The notes under the pieces were generated by a model that was not told the origin of the DNA, made no database searches, and worked only from the letters and a program-made list of their open reading frames with translations. DNA of 64,000 nt from positions 1 to 64,000 of the forward strand of contig NZ_JAGPXL010000030.1 of NCBI RefSeq assembly GCF_018070565.1. The letters are read 5' to 3'. How positions within the stretch are numbered: position 1 is the first letter of the stretch; each line of letters starts with the position of its first letter. This DNA comes from Streptomyces sp. B93. Lineage in GTDB: Bacteria; Actinomycetota; Actinomycetes; Streptomycetales; Streptomycetaceae. Positions 48,329-56,876 of the stretch are shown here, one piece after another. A program made the translations under genes and the position numbers.

Positions 48329-49747
48329 GTGACCAGCACAGCGCAGGTACCCAGTTCAGGAGCCAGGACGGCTCGGCCCGACCATCTCGGACACGTCATC
48401 TTCATCGCGGCCGCCGCGGCGATGGGCGGTTTCCTCTTCGGCTACGACAGCTCCGTGATCAACGGCGCCGTCGAAGGCATCAGAGGCCGCTACGACATCG
48501 GCTCCGCCGCGCTGGCCCAGGTCATCGCCATCGCCCTGATCGGCTGTGCCATCGGCGCCGCGACCGCGGGCCGGATAGCCGACCGGATCGGCCGGATCCG
48601 GGTCATGCAGATCGCCGCCGTCCTCTTCACGGCCAGCGCCATCGGCTCCGCGCTCCCCTTCACGCTCTACGACCTCGCCTTCTGGCGTGTCATCGGCGGT
48701 CTCGCCATCGGTATGGCCTCCGTCATCGGCCCCGCCTACATCGCCGAGGTCGCCCCACCCGCCTACCGAGGCCGTCTCGGCTCCTTCCAGCAGGCCGCGA
48801 TCGTCATCGGCATCGCCATGTCCCAGCTGGTCAACTGGGGTCTGCTGAACCTCGCCGACGGTGACCAGCGCGGGACCCTGCTGGGCCTGGAGGCCTGGCA
48901 GGTCATGCTCGGCGTAGAGGTCGTCCCGGCCGTCCTCTACGGCCTGCTCTCCTTCGCCATCCCGGAGTCCCCCCGCTACCTGCTCTCCGCCGGCAAGCGG
49001 GAGCGCGCCCGGGAGATCCTCGCCGAGGTCGAGGGCCAGGACGTCGACCTGGACGCCCGGGTCACCGAGATCGAGCACGGCATGCGGAGCGAGACCCGGT
49101 CCACCTTCCGCGACCTGCTCGGCGGCAGCTTCTTCTTCAAGCCGATCGTCTGGATCGGCATCGGTCTGTCGGTCTTCCAGCAGTTCGTCGGCATCAACGT
49201 CGCGTTCTACTACTCCGCCACCCTGTGGCAGTCGGTCGGCGTCGACCCGTCGGACTCGTTCTTCTACTCCTTCACCACGTCGATCATCAACATCGTCGGT
49301 ACCGTGATCGCGATGGTCTTCGTCGACCGGATCGGCCGCAGGCCGCTGGCCATCATCGGCTCGGTCGGCATGGTGATCGGTCTCGCGCTGGAGGCCTGGG
49401 CGTTCTCCGCCGACCTCGTCGACGGCCAGCTGCCCGCCACCCAGGGCTGGGTCGCCCTGATCGCCGCCCACCTGTTCGTGCTCTTCTTCGCGCTGAGCTG
49501 GGGCGTGGTCGTCTGGGTCATGCTCGGCGAGATGTTCCCGAACCGGATCCGCGCCGCCGCGCTCGGTGTGGCCGCCGCCGCCCAGTGGATCGCCAACTGG
49601 GCCATCACCGCGAGCTTCCCGTCGCTGGCCGACTGGAACCTGTCCGTCACATATGTGATCTACACGGTCTTCGCCGCGCTCTCCATCCCGTTCGTCCTGA
49701 AGTTCGTGAAGGAGACGAAGGGCAAGCGGCTGGAGGAGATGGGCTGA
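48329..49747 (+). CDS. glcP: sugar porter MFS transporter (glucose permease type)
   Basis: This 472-residue, 12-TM sugar porter matches GlcP of Streptomyces, the glucose:H+ symporter of an organism lacking a glucose PTS. The first TM GGFLFGYDSSVINGA, the RIADRIGRIRVM loop, WRVIGGLAIGMASVIGPAYIAEVAPPAYRGRLGSFQQAAIVIGI, the PESPRYLLSAGKRERA central motif, the QQFVGINVAFYYSATLW segment and VDRIGRRPLAIIGSVGM are characteristic. GAGGAG lies 5 bases before the GTG. Glucose specificity is by synteny with SCO5578 and by similarity recognised from memory. Confidence 0.93.
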   Translation: MTSTAQVPSSGARTARPDHLGHVIFIAAAAAMGGFLFGYDSSVINGAVEGIRGRYDIGSAALAQVIAIALIGCAIGAATAGRIADRIGRIRVMQIAAVLFTASAIGSALPFTLYDLAFWRVIGGLAIGMASVIGPAYIAEVAPPAYRGRLGSFQQAAIVIGIAMSQLVNWGLLNLADGDQRGTLLGLEAWQVMLGVEVVPAVLYGLLSFAIPESPRYLLSAGKRERAREILAEVEGQDVDLDARVTEIEHGMRSETRSTFRDLLGGSFFFKPIVWIGIGLSVFQQFVGINVAFYYSATLWQSVGVDPSDSFFYSFTTSIINIVGTVIAMVFVDRIGRRPLAIIGSVGMVIGLALEAWAFSADLVDGQLPATQGWVALIAAHLFVLFFALSWGVVVWVMLGEMFPNRIRAAALGVAAAAQWIANWAITASFPSLADWNLSVTYVIYTVFAALSIPFVLKFVKETKGKRLEEMG

Positions 49748-49847
49748 CCCACCGCCTCCCGAGCCCGAACCCTGGCCCGGGGAGGCCCCCGAACCCGAGG
49801 AGAAGGGCCAAGTCCCCGCTGCCCCTCTCCTCGTACCCCCCACGGGC

Positions 49848-49880
49848 GCTGCCCCGGATCATCCGTTGATCCGGGGCAGC
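49848..49880. terminator. bidirectional terminator overlapping the LLM gene end
   Basis: GCTGCCCCGGATCA and TGATCCGGGGCAGC form a perfect 14-bp stem with a TCCGT loop. The minus-strand LLM stop codon is inside the stem, so the hairpin serves glcP and lies in the last LLM codons. Confidence 0.85.
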
Positions 49881-50830
49881 ACCACGTCACAGAACAGCCG
49901 CAGGCTGCGCCAGCCCTCCGCCACCGGCATCCCGCCGCACAACGGATGCAGTACGAGGTTGTCCAGCCCGAGCGCGACGCACTCGTCGGGCGTGACCACC
50001 CGGTACACGCCCTCCGCACGCAGCTCCTCGACCGTGCCCGCCCCCGACCGCACCGCCGAGCGGACGTCCCCGGACTGCCAGGAGGCGTACGTACGGGCCT
50101 CGTGCAGGAAATGGCGGCCATACTCGGCCCACGCCCGGTCCGGGTCCTCGGCCAGGTGCAGCAGCGGGGTCTCGGCGCCCGGCATCATCGTCCAGCCCTC
50201 GGTGCCGTACTCGATCAGCCGCTCCTTGTAGTACGCCTCCAGCTCCGGCAGGTGCGCGCTCGGGAAGAAGGGCAGGCCCAGGCGGGCGGCGCGGCGGGCG
50301 GCCGCCCGGGAGGAGCCGCCGACCAGCAGCGGGGGGTGCGGATCGGAGTAAGGGCGCGGGGTGATCCGTACCGTGCGCCCCCGGTACTCGAACTCCTCGC
50401 CGGTCCACGCCTTCAGCAGCGTCTCCAGCAGCTCGTCCTGGAGCCGCCCGCGCCGTTTCCACTCCACGCCGAGCAGGGCGTACTCCCGTGGCCGGTAGCC
50501 GATCCCGGCAACCGTCACCAGCCGTCCGCCGCTCAGCAGGTCCAGTACGGCGATGTCCTCGGCCAGCCGCAGCGGGTCGTACAACGGGCCGATCACCGCC
50601 GAGACGGTCACCGCCAGGCGCCGGGTCGCGCCGAGGACCGCGCCCGCGAAGACGAACGGCGAGGGCAGCCAGTTGTTCGCCGCGCCGTGGTGCTCCTCGG
50701 TCTGCACCAGGGTGATCCCGTGCTCGTCGGCGTACCCGGCCATCTCCAGGGCGGCCCGGTAGCGGGCGGCGAGCGCGGCGGGGGAGGCGTCGGGGGCGAC
50801 GAGGTTGAAGCGTACGACCGTGACGGGCAT
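49859..50830 (-). CDS. LLM-class flavin-dependent oxidoreductase
   Basis: This 323-residue bacterial luciferase-like (beta/alpha)8 oxidoreductase uses FMN or F420. Seen: RFNLVAPDASPAALAARYRAALEMAGYADEHGITLVQTEEHHG (conserved EEHH), SPFVFAGAVLGATRRLAVTVSAVIGPLYDPLRLAEDIAVLDLLSGGRL, GIGYRPREYALLGVEWKRRG and PPLLVGGSSRAAARRAARLGLPFF. The ATG has AAGGGGA at 5 bases. A perfect 9-3-9 dyad lies 49 bases upstream, so it is probably repressor controlled. F420 use is plausible in this lineage but not shown. Substrate unknown. Confidence 0.9.
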   Translation of the reverse strand: MPVTVVRFNLVAPDASPAALAARYRAALEMAGYADEHGITLVQTEEHHGAANNWLPSPFVFAGAVLGATRRLAVTVSAVIGPLYDPLRLAEDIAVLDLLSGGRLVTVAGIGYRPREYALLGVEWKRRGRLQDELLETLLKAWTGEEFEYRGRTVRITPRPYSDPHPPLLVGGSSRAAARRAARLGLPFFPSAHLPELEAYYKERLIEYGTEGWTMMPGAETPLLHLAEDPDRAWAEYGRHFLHEARTYASWQSGDVRSAVRSGAGTVEELRAEGVYRVVTPDECVALGLDNLVLHPLCGGMPVAEGWRSLRLFCDVVLPRING

Positions 50831-50878
50831 GGGGTCCCCTTCGGCGGCGGGTGGTGTGCGCCGTGCGCGCGGGGACCG

Positions 50879-50899
50879 TATCTGACGATGCGTCAGATA
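50879..50899. promoter_or_regulatory. 9-3-9 palindromic operator
   Basis: TATCTGACG and its exact complement flank ATG. The dyad is 49 bases upstream of the LLM gene, in the divergent gap with ftsY. The CTGACG half-site is of the type bound by TetR-family repressors. No regulator gene adjoins it. Confidence 0.75.
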
Positions 50900-50979
50900 G
50901 CCAGACGCGCGACCCGTGGCCCTTGGCGGAACACACAAACTGGGTCCGGCCGAGCCCCATGGCTGATACTGGACGCGTT

Positions 50980-52188
50980 ATGGACATCGTCATCCTTGCT
51001 GTAGTCATCGCCGTGGTCGTGCTCGGCGCGATCGGCGGGCTCGTCGTCGGCACCCGGCGGAAGAAGGCCCTGCCCCCGCCGCCGCCCACGACGCCCGACA
51101 TCACCGCCCCTCCGGCCGAGCCGCACGTCGGCGACGAGGCCGAGACACCGCGTGAGGAACCGCGCCGCACCATAGAGGAGGTGGACCTTCCGGACGGCGG
51201 CGCGCCCGTCACCGTGGAGGAACCGCCCGTCGAAGAGCTTCCGGTCCCCGTCATCGAGGTCCCGGAGCCCACCGCGGGGCGGCTGGTCCGCCTCCGCGCC
51301 CGTCTCTCCCGCTCGCAGAACGCCCTCGGCAAGGGCCTGCTCACGCTGCTCTCGCGCGAGCACCTGGACGAGGAGACCTGGGAGGAGGTCGAGGACACCC
51401 TGCTCACCGCCGACGTCGGTGTGCAGCCCACCCAGGAGCTGGTCGAGCGGCTGCGCGAGCGGGTGAAGGTGCTCGGCACCCGCACCCCGCAGGAACTGCG
51501 CGGCCTGCTGCGCGAGGAGCTGCTGACGCTGGTCGGCACCGACCTCGACCGCGCGGTGAAGACCGAGCCCGAGGGCCGCAAGCCCGGCATCGTGATGGTC
51601 GTCGGCGTCAACGGCACCGGCAAGACCACCACCACCGGCAAGCTCGCCCGCGTCCTGGTGGCCGACGGCCGCACCGTCGTCCTGGGCGCCGCCGACACCT
51701 TCCGCGCCGCCGCCGCCGACCAGCTCCAGACCTGGGGCGAACGCGTCGGCGCCCACACCGTGCGCGGCCCCGAGGCGGGCGACCCCGCCTCGGTCGCCTT
51801 CGACGCGGTCAAGGAAGGCAAGGAGCTGGGCACCGACGTGGTGCTCATCGACACCGCCGGGCGGCTGCACACCAAGACCGGCCTGATGGACGAGCTGGGC
51901 AAGGTCAAGCGGGTCGTGGAGAAGCACGCCCCGCTGGACGAGGTGCTGCTCGTCCTGGACGCCACCACCGGCCAGAACGGCCTCGTCCAGGCCCGGGTCT
52001 TCGCCGAGGTCGTCGACATCACCGGCATCGTGCTGACCAAGCTCGACGGCACCGCCAAGGGCGGCATCGTGGTCGCCGTCCAGCGCGAGCTGGGCGTTCC
52101 GGTCAAGCTGGTCGGGCTCGGGGAGGGCGCGGACGACCTCGCGCCGTTCGAGCCGGAGGCGTTCGTGGATGCCCTTATCGGAGAGTGA
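50980..52188 (+). CDS. ftsY: signal recognition particle receptor FtsY
   Basis: This 402-residue SRP receptor GTPase targets nascent membrane proteins. It has an N-terminal TM anchor (MDIVILAVVIAVVVLGAIGGLVVGTRRKK) as in actinobacteria, an acidic Pro/Glu-rich linker, and the NG domain: GVNGTGKTTTTGKLARV (G1), AADTFRAAAADQLQTW, DTAGRLHTKTGLMDELGKV and TKLDGTAKGGIVV, closing GVGE-type LVGLGEGADDLAPFEPEAFVDALIGE. The ATG is 9 bases past a GATACT -10 box with no ribosome site. ffh lies 7 kb downstream. Confidence 0.96.
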   Translation: MDIVILAVVIAVVVLGAIGGLVVGTRRKKALPPPPPTTPDITAPPAEPHVGDEAETPREEPRRTIEEVDLPDGGAPVTVEEPPVEELPVPVIEVPEPTAGRLVRLRARLSRSQNALGKGLLTLLSREHLDEETWEEVEDTLLTADVGVQPTQELVERLRERVKVLGTRTPQELRGLLREELLTLVGTDLDRAVKTEPEGRKPGIVMVVGVNGTGKTTTTGKLARVLVADGRTVVLGAADTFRAAAADQLQTWGERVGAHTVRGPEAGDPASVAFDAVKEGKELGTDVVLIDTAGRLHTKTGLMDELGKVKRVVEKHAPLDEVLLVLDATTGQNGLVQARVFAEVVDITGIVLTKLDGTAKGGIVVAVQRELGVPVKLVGLGEGADDLAPFEPEAFVDALIGE

Positions 52189-52231
52189 CCCGCTATCGGA
52201 GAGTGACCCGCCCGGACGTCGGTCCTCACGA

Positions 52232-52270
52232 GAAGCGCCCGCCCCCCATTGGAGAGGGGGCGGGCGCTTC
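52232..52270. terminator. ftsY terminator
   Basis: GAAGCGCCCGCCCCC and GGGGGCGGGCGCTTC are perfect 15-base arms around a 9-base loop, 43 bases after ftsY and before the convergent primase/polymerase-like gene. Confidence 0.9.
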
Positions 52271-52297
52271 GTCGTACGGGCGGCTACGTACTTCTCC

Positions 52298-52960
52298 TTA
52301 CGCCCGTGACCGGTGGGCCACGTACGCCAGGGTGCCCAGCAGCAGCCGGGCCGCCGGGGGCCGGGTCGCCGAGTCCAGGGCGGGCGGGCGCAGCCAGCGG
52401 ACCGGGCCGAGGCCCGCGCGGTCGGAGGGCGGGGCGGTGATGTACGTACCGGCGCCGAGGCCGCGCAGGTCGAGGTTCGGGTCGTCCCAGCCCATCCGGT
52501 ACAGCAGCGCGGGCAGCTCGTGGGCGGCGCCGGGGGCGACCAGGAAGTGGGCGCGGCCGTCGGGGGTGGCGGTCACCGGGCCGAGGGGCAGGCCCATGCG
52601 CTCCAGGCGGACCAGCGCGCGCCGCCCGGCGGACTCGGCGACCTCGATGACGTCGAAGGCCCGGCCGGCCGGCAGCATCACCGCGGCGCCCGGGGTCTCG
52701 GCCCACGCCCTGGTGACCTCGCCCAGCGTGGCACCGGCGGGCACCTCGGGGGCGAACTCCAGTGGGTGGGCGCCGGGGGCCCGGCAGTCGGGGCGGCCGC
52801 AGGAGCAGACGCCCGCGGCGGCGCGGGCGCCCGGCGCCACGTCCCAGCCCCACAGCCCCGTGTACTCCGCCACCGCGGTGCACTCCGAGGCGCGGCCGCG
52901 GCGGCGAGAGGTGGACCGGATGTCGCGGATGCCCCGACTGCTGCCGATCGTGAAGCCCAT
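52298..52960 (-). CDS. bifunctional primase/polymerase-domain protein
   Basis: This 220-residue actinobacterial protein related to the prim-pol (PF09250-like) N-terminal domain begins MGFTIGSSRGIRDIRSTSRRRGR. It continues EYTGLWGWDVAPGARAAAGVCSCGRPDCRAPGAHP, with a CxC-C metal-binding-like cluster, and contains AVMLPAGRAFDVIEV, where a D-x-x-E-V pattern replaces the catalytic DxD/E of active primases. That suggests a degenerate family member, perhaps regulatory. No replicative or plasmid genes are nearby. It is convergent with ftsY. Confidence 0.78.
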   Translation of the reverse strand: MGFTIGSSRGIRDIRSTSRRRGRASECTAVAEYTGLWGWDVAPGARAAAGVCSCGRPDCRAPGAHPLEFAPEVPAGATLGEVTRAWAETPGAAVMLPAGRAFDVIEVAESAGRRALVRLERMGLPLGPVTATPDGRAHFLVAPGAAHELPALLYRMGWDDPNLDLRGLGAGTYITAPPSDRAGLGPVRWLRPPALDSATRPPAARLLLGTLAYVAHRSRA

Positions 52961-52991
52961 GCCCCCTCCAACGGGTCCGACGCACCGGTGG

Positions 52992-53105
52992 TTACGAGAC
53001 GGATGCGGAACGTGACGCTGCGTTTCCGCCTTCCCGGTCGGCGGCCGATCCAGACAGCTCCTCCGGGCGGCGCGTTGAAGCGTCCCGGGTGGTGCGCTGA
53101 GCCAT
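52992..53105 (-). CDS. possible 37-residue leader or small protein
   Basis: MAQRTTRDASTRRPEELSGS and 17 more hydrophilic residues follow an ATG with a good ribosome site (AAAGGGG at 5 bases). It ends 31 bases before the primase-like start on the same strand. It has no hydrophobic segment or regulatory codon run. It may be a real small protein, an upstream ORF, or chance. Confidence 0.3.
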   Translation of the reverse strand: MAQRTTRDASTRRPEELSGSAADREGGNAASRSASVS

Positions 53106-53373
53106 GTGCGCCCCTTTGTGCATCGCTCCGCTCACTCCCGTCCGTCCTATGTCAAGTGAATCGTGCGGAGGCCACCGTGAGTTCATTCGAAGGGGTGGCG
53201 AATGGTGGCGATTCAGCGTTCGCCATGGCTGGACGGGTGATCGTAGGATTACTTTGAGTACACGGACCCTGGGGGCACATGCTCACGCGGGTATGCCGGA
53301 GGCAAGGCGGCTTCCCGTTCGAAGAGTGACAAGTGCCATACGGGAGACCGGTTTGACGGGCATTCTGTTAGGG

Positions 53374-53402
53374 CTTGACGCATTCGGCGGCAAGCGGTCT
53401 AC
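53374..53402 (+). promoter_or_regulatory. candidate nsdA promoter
   Basis: TTGACG and TCTACC are separated by 17 bases, about 22 bases before the GTG start, with AAGGGG between. It is a good vegetative-type promoter match. Confidence 0.55.
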
Positions 53403-53423
53403 CAAGGGGATGGGGGCGTTCCA

Positions 53424-54902
53424 GTGGGCGGCAACGGCGGCAGCGGGGCGAACGCTGACAAGCGCCCGAACGAGTTGCTGGGCTCATGGTTCGTGCGCAG
53501 CGGCTGGTCCAAGGGCGAGCTGGCCCGTCAGGTCAACCGCAGAGCACGCCAGTTGGGCGCCAACCACATCTCCACCGACACCTCGCGCGTACGCCGCTGG
53601 CTGGACGGCGAGAACCCGCGCGAGCCGATCCCCAGGATCCTGTCCGAGCTGTTCTCCGAGCGGTTCGGCTGTGTCGTCTCCGTCGAGGACCTGGGCCTGC
53701 GTACCTCACGCCCCGCCCCGTCCGCGACCGGGGTCGACCTGCCCTGGACGGGCCCCCAGACGGTGGCCCTGCTCAGCGAGTTCTCGCGCAGCGACCTGAT
53801 GCTCGCGCGGCGCGGCTTCCTCGGAACCTCGCTGGTGCTGTCCGCGGGCCCGGCGCTCATCGAGCCCATGCAGCGCTGGCTGGTCCCCGTCCCGCCCGCC
53901 CCGTCCCGACCCGACCCGGAGCCCGTGCCCGCCACCCGCGCGCGCGGGCGGCTGTCCAAGCCCGAGCTGGACCTGCTGGAGTCCACCACGGTGATGTTCC
54001 GGCAGTGGGACGCCCAGTGCGGCGGCGGCCTGCGCCGCAAGGCCGTCGTCGGCCAGTTGCACGAGGTCACCGACCTCCTCCAGGAACCCCAGCCCGACGC
54101 CACCACCCGCAGGCTCTTCAAGGTCGCCGCCGAGCTGGCCGAACTGGCGGGCTGGATGAGCTACGACATCGGCCTCCAGCCCACCGCCCAGAAGTACTTC
54201 GTCCTCGCCCTGCACGCCGCCAAGGAGGCGGGCGACCGCCCCCTCGGCAGTTACGTCCTGTCCAGCATGAGCCGCCAGATGATCCACCTCGGACGGCCCG
54301 ACGACGCCCTCGAACTGATCCACCTCGCGCAGTACGGCAGCCGGGACTGCGCCAGCCCGCGCACCCAGTCGATGCTGTATGCGATGGAGGCCCGCGCGTA
54401 CGCCAACATGGGGCAGCCCGGCAAGTGCAAGCGGGCCGTGCGGATGGCCGAGGACACCTTCGCCGAGGCCGACGAGTGGGACGAGCCGGACCCCGACTGG
54501 ATCCGCTTCTTCTCCGAGGCCGAACTGCACGGCGAGAACTCCCACTCCTTCCGCGACCTGGCCTATGTCGCCGGTCGCAGCCCCGCCTACGCCTCCCTCG
54601 CCGAGCCCTTGATGAACCGGGCCGTGGAGCTGTTCGCCGAGGACGGCGAGCACCAGCGGTCGTATGCGCTCAACCTCATCGGCATGGCCACCGTGCACCT
54701 CCTCCAGCGCCAGCCCGAGCAGAGCACGATCTACGCCGAGCAGGCGATGCGGGTGGCCAAGAAGGTGCGCTCCGAGCGGGTGAACACCCGGATCCGGAAG
54801 ACCGTCGACACCGCCGCCCGGGACTTCGGCGACCTCGCGGAGGTCGTGGACCTCACCGAGAAACTCGCCGTCGAGCTGCCGGAGACCGCCGAAGCGGTCT
54901 GA
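53424..54902 (+). CDS. nsdA: NsdA, TPR-containing negative developmental regulator
   Basis: This 492-residue cytoplasmic protein matches NsdA of S. coelicolor, whose loss speeds sporulation and raises antibiotic production. The N-terminal helix-turn-helix-like region is ELLGSWFVRSGWSKGELARQVNRRARQLGANHISTDTSRVRRWLDGENPREPIPRILSELFSERFG. A hydrophobic LARRGFLGTSLVLSAGPALI near residue 135 is followed by TPR repeats (LFKVAAELAELAGWMSYDIGLQPTAQKYFVLALHAAKEAGD, QSMLYAMEARAYANMGQPGKCKRAVRMAEDTF). A GTG start is used. It is alone between flanking promoters. The biochemical mechanism is not established. Confidence 0.92.
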   Translation: MGGNGGSGANADKRPNELLGSWFVRSGWSKGELARQVNRRARQLGANHISTDTSRVRRWLDGENPREPIPRILSELFSERFGCVVSVEDLGLRTSRPAPSATGVDLPWTGPQTVALLSEFSRSDLMLARRGFLGTSLVLSAGPALIEPMQRWLVPVPPAPSRPDPEPVPATRARGRLSKPELDLLESTTVMFRQWDAQCGGGLRRKAVVGQLHEVTDLLQEPQPDATTRRLFKVAAELAELAGWMSYDIGLQPTAQKYFVLALHAAKEAGDRPLGSYVLSSMSRQMIHLGRPDDALELIHLAQYGSRDCASPRTQSMLYAMEARAYANMGQPGKCKRAVRMAEDTFAEADEWDEPDPDWIRFFSEAELHGENSHSFRDLAYVAGRSPAYASLAEPLMNRAVELFAEDGEHQRSYALNLIGMATVHLLQRQPEQSTIYAEQAMRVAKKVRSERVNTRIRKTVDTAARDFGDLAEVVDLTEKLAVELPETAEAV

Positions 54903-55238
54903 CGCCCGGTACCGACCCCGGCCGCGGCCGGCCCTCCCGAACCGCCCGACTCGGCTCCCCCATGCCAGGTCATCGGAAGGCCGCCCGCGGCCGGTTTCTG
55001 CTTTCCCCGCGGTCGCCCGGCCCAGAAGGTTGCGCCACGATAACGATCCAGTGGCCGAACATCAGGCAGTTCATCGACGCGTAACACGCCATGCGTCCTT
55101 GTCACGCCCGTGAAACAACGCGGGGCTTCCACCGAAACGGCGCTGCGCCAATCTCGTGCGGCATAACCGGCCCGCCCCCCGCAATCCGCTCAGGCTTCGC
55201 CCGCACGGGGCCGTACCAAAGACGAGGAGATACCGGCA
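54903..55238. other. intergenic region nsdA-amtB
   Basis: These 336 bases contain a CCGGCCGCGGCCGG palindrome (54918-54931) that could terminate nsdA, and a GlnR-like box at 55101-55116 listed separately. Nothing coding is supported. Confidence 0.5.
55101..55116 (+). promoter_or_regulatory. GlnR-type operator for amtB-glnK-glnD
   Basis: GTCAC-n6-GAAAC matches the GlnR half-box consensus (gTnAc-n6-GaAAc). An extra GTAAC lies at 55081-55085, but the second half-box is poorly preserved at standard spacing. It lies 122 bases upstream of amtB, consistent with nitrogen-starvation activation. Confidence 0.65.
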
Positions 55239-56519
55239 TTGAACGGCACAGATACCGGATTCGTATTGATCAGCGCGGCGCTCGTCATGGTGATGACGCC
55301 CGGCCTGGCCCTCTTCTACGGCGGCATGGTCCGGTCCAAGAGCGTACTCAACATGCTGATGATGTCCTTCATCTCGCTGGGCATCGTCAGCGTCCTGTGG
55401 GTGCTCTACGGACACTCCCTCGCGTTCAGCGGTGACTCCGGCGGTTTCATCGGCAACCTCGACATGATCGGCCTCAAGGGCGTCGACGCCGACAGCACCA
55501 TGGAGAGCTTCACCGGCAACGACATCTCCGTCTTCGCCTTCTCGCTCTTCCAGATGCTGTTCGCGGTCATCACCGCCGCCCTGATCAGCGGCGCGCTCGC
55601 CGACCGGGTGAAGTTCGGCGCCTGGATGGTCTTCATCGGCGTCTGGGTCACCGTGGTCTACTTCCCGGTCGCCCACTGGGTCTGGGGCGGCGGCTGGCTC
55701 TCCCAGCTCGACCCGGCCGTGATCGACTTCGCCGGCGGTACGGCTGTCCACATCAACGCCGGTATCGCCGCCCTCGCCGCCGTCCTCGTCGTCGGCAAGC
55801 GCATCGGCTTCAAGAAGGACCCGATGCGGCCGCACAACCTGCCGCTGGTCCTGCTCGGCACCGCCCTGCTGTGGTTCGGCTGGTTCGGCTTCAACGCCGG
55901 CTCCGAGCTGGGCGTCGACGGCACCACCGCGCAGATGGCCATCAACACCCAGGTCGCGACCGGCGCCGCCATGCTCGGCTGGCTGATCTACGAGCGCATC
56001 CGGCACGGCGCGTTCACCACCCTCGGCGCCTGCTCCGGCGCGGTCGCCGGTCTGGTCGCCATCACCCCGTCCGGCGGCAACGTCAACATCTTCGGCGCCC
56101 TGCTCATCGGTGTCGTCGCCGGCGCGGTCTGCTCCTGGGCCGTCAGCCTCAAGTACAAGCTGGGCTACGACGACTCCCTGGACGTCGTCGGCGTTCACCT
56201 GGTCGGCGGTCTCCTCGGCACCCTGATGGTCGGCTTCCTCGCCACCGACGGCACCGGCGGCTGGGACCAGTTCCTCTCGCAGGCCATCGGCGCCTTCTCG
56301 GTCATGGGCTACACCTTCGTGGTGACGTTCGTCCTCGCCTTCGTCATCCAGAAGACGATCGGCTTCCGCGCCTCCGAGGACGCCGAGATCACCGGCATCG
56401 ACCAGAGCGCCCACGCCGAGACTGCATACGACTTCAGCAGCGCGGCCGCCTCGCACATCTCCGCCGCCGCACCCGCCCAGACCAGCCCCGCCGCTGAGAG
56501 CAAGAAGGTTGAGGCATGA
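55239..56519 (+). CDS. amtB: ammonium transporter AmtB
   Basis: This 426-residue, 11-TM ammonium channel has LISAALVMVMTPGLALFYGGMVRSKSVLNMLMMSF, FPVAHWVWGGGWL, DFAGGTAVHINAGIAALAAVLVVGKR (pore His), LLWFGWFGFNAGSEL, ACSGAVAGLVAITPS and DVVGVHLVGGLLGTL (second pore His). The TTG start is supported by GAGGAG 8 bases upstream and by the family N-terminus; no nearby ATG fits. The C-terminal cytoplasmic tail binds PII. It overlaps glnK by 4 bases (ATGA). Confidence 0.97.
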   Translation: MNGTDTGFVLISAALVMVMTPGLALFYGGMVRSKSVLNMLMMSFISLGIVSVLWVLYGHSLAFSGDSGGFIGNLDMIGLKGVDADSTMESFTGNDISVFAFSLFQMLFAVITAALISGALADRVKFGAWMVFIGVWVTVVYFPVAHWVWGGGWLSQLDPAVIDFAGGTAVHINAGIAALAAVLVVGKRIGFKKDPMRPHNLPLVLLGTALLWFGWFGFNAGSELGVDGTTAQMAINTQVATGAAMLGWLIYERIRHGAFTTLGACSGAVAGLVAITPSGGNVNIFGALLIGVVAGAVCSWAVSLKYKLGYDDSLDVVGVHLVGGLLGTLMVGFLATDGTGGWDQFLSQAIGAFSVMGYTFVVTFVLAFVIQKTIGFRASEDAEITGIDQSAHAETAYDFSSAAASHISAAAPAQTSPAAESKKVEA

Positions 56520-56854
56520 AGCTCATCACCGCCGTCGTCAAGCCGCACCGGCTCGACGAGATCAAGGAGGCCCTCCAGGCCTTCGGAGTCCACGGACTGA
56601 CGGTCACCGAGGCCAGCGGCTACGGTCGACAGCGAGGCCACACCGAGGTCTACCGCGGCGCCGAGTACACCGTCGACCTGGTACCCAAGATCCGCATCGA
56701 GGTACTGGCCGAGGACGACGACGCCGAGCAGCTGATCGATGTCATCGTCAAGGCAGCCCGCACCGGCAAGATCGGTGACGGCAAGGTCTGGTCCCTCCCG
56801 GTCGAGACGGCCGTACGGGTCCGGACCGGCGAGCGCGGCCCGGACGCGCTCTGA
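56516..56854 (+). CDS. glnK: PII signal protein GlnK
   Basis: This 112-residue PII trimer subunit binds ATP/ADP and 2-oxoglutarate and gates AmtB. It starts MKLITAVVKPHRLDEIKEALQAFG. The T-loop GRQRGHTEVYRGAEYTVDLVPK holds Tyr51, which actinobacterial GlnD adenylylates. The C-terminal TGKIGDGKVWSLPVETAVRVRTGERGPDAL is complete. It is translationally coupled to amtB, with glnD 22 bases on. Confidence 0.98.
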   Translation: MKLITAVVKPHRLDEIKEALQAFGVHGLTVTEASGYGRQRGHTEVYRGAEYTVDLVPKIRIEVLAEDDDAEQLIDVIVKAARTGKIGDGKVWSLPVETAVRVRTGERGPDAL

Positions 56855-56876
56855 TCACACGAACAGGAGTCGCTGG

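Larger units (their letters stand above)
52961..53423. other. intergenic region upstream of nsdA
   Basis: These 463 bases separate the divergent primase-like gene from nsdA. They contain a possible 37-codon minus-strand ORF, a TAGGAT (53244-53249) with weak -35, and a good TTGACG-17-TCTACC promoter close to nsdA. The plus strand is open in one frame across the region without codon bias, which I take to be chance. Confidence 0.45.

Noticed and set aside
49887..52229. 780-residue minus-strand open frame across LLM and ftsY
   Set aside because: It runs antisense through ftsY, whose motifs are intact, and out of frame through LLM; the translation is Ser/Arg-rich low complexity.
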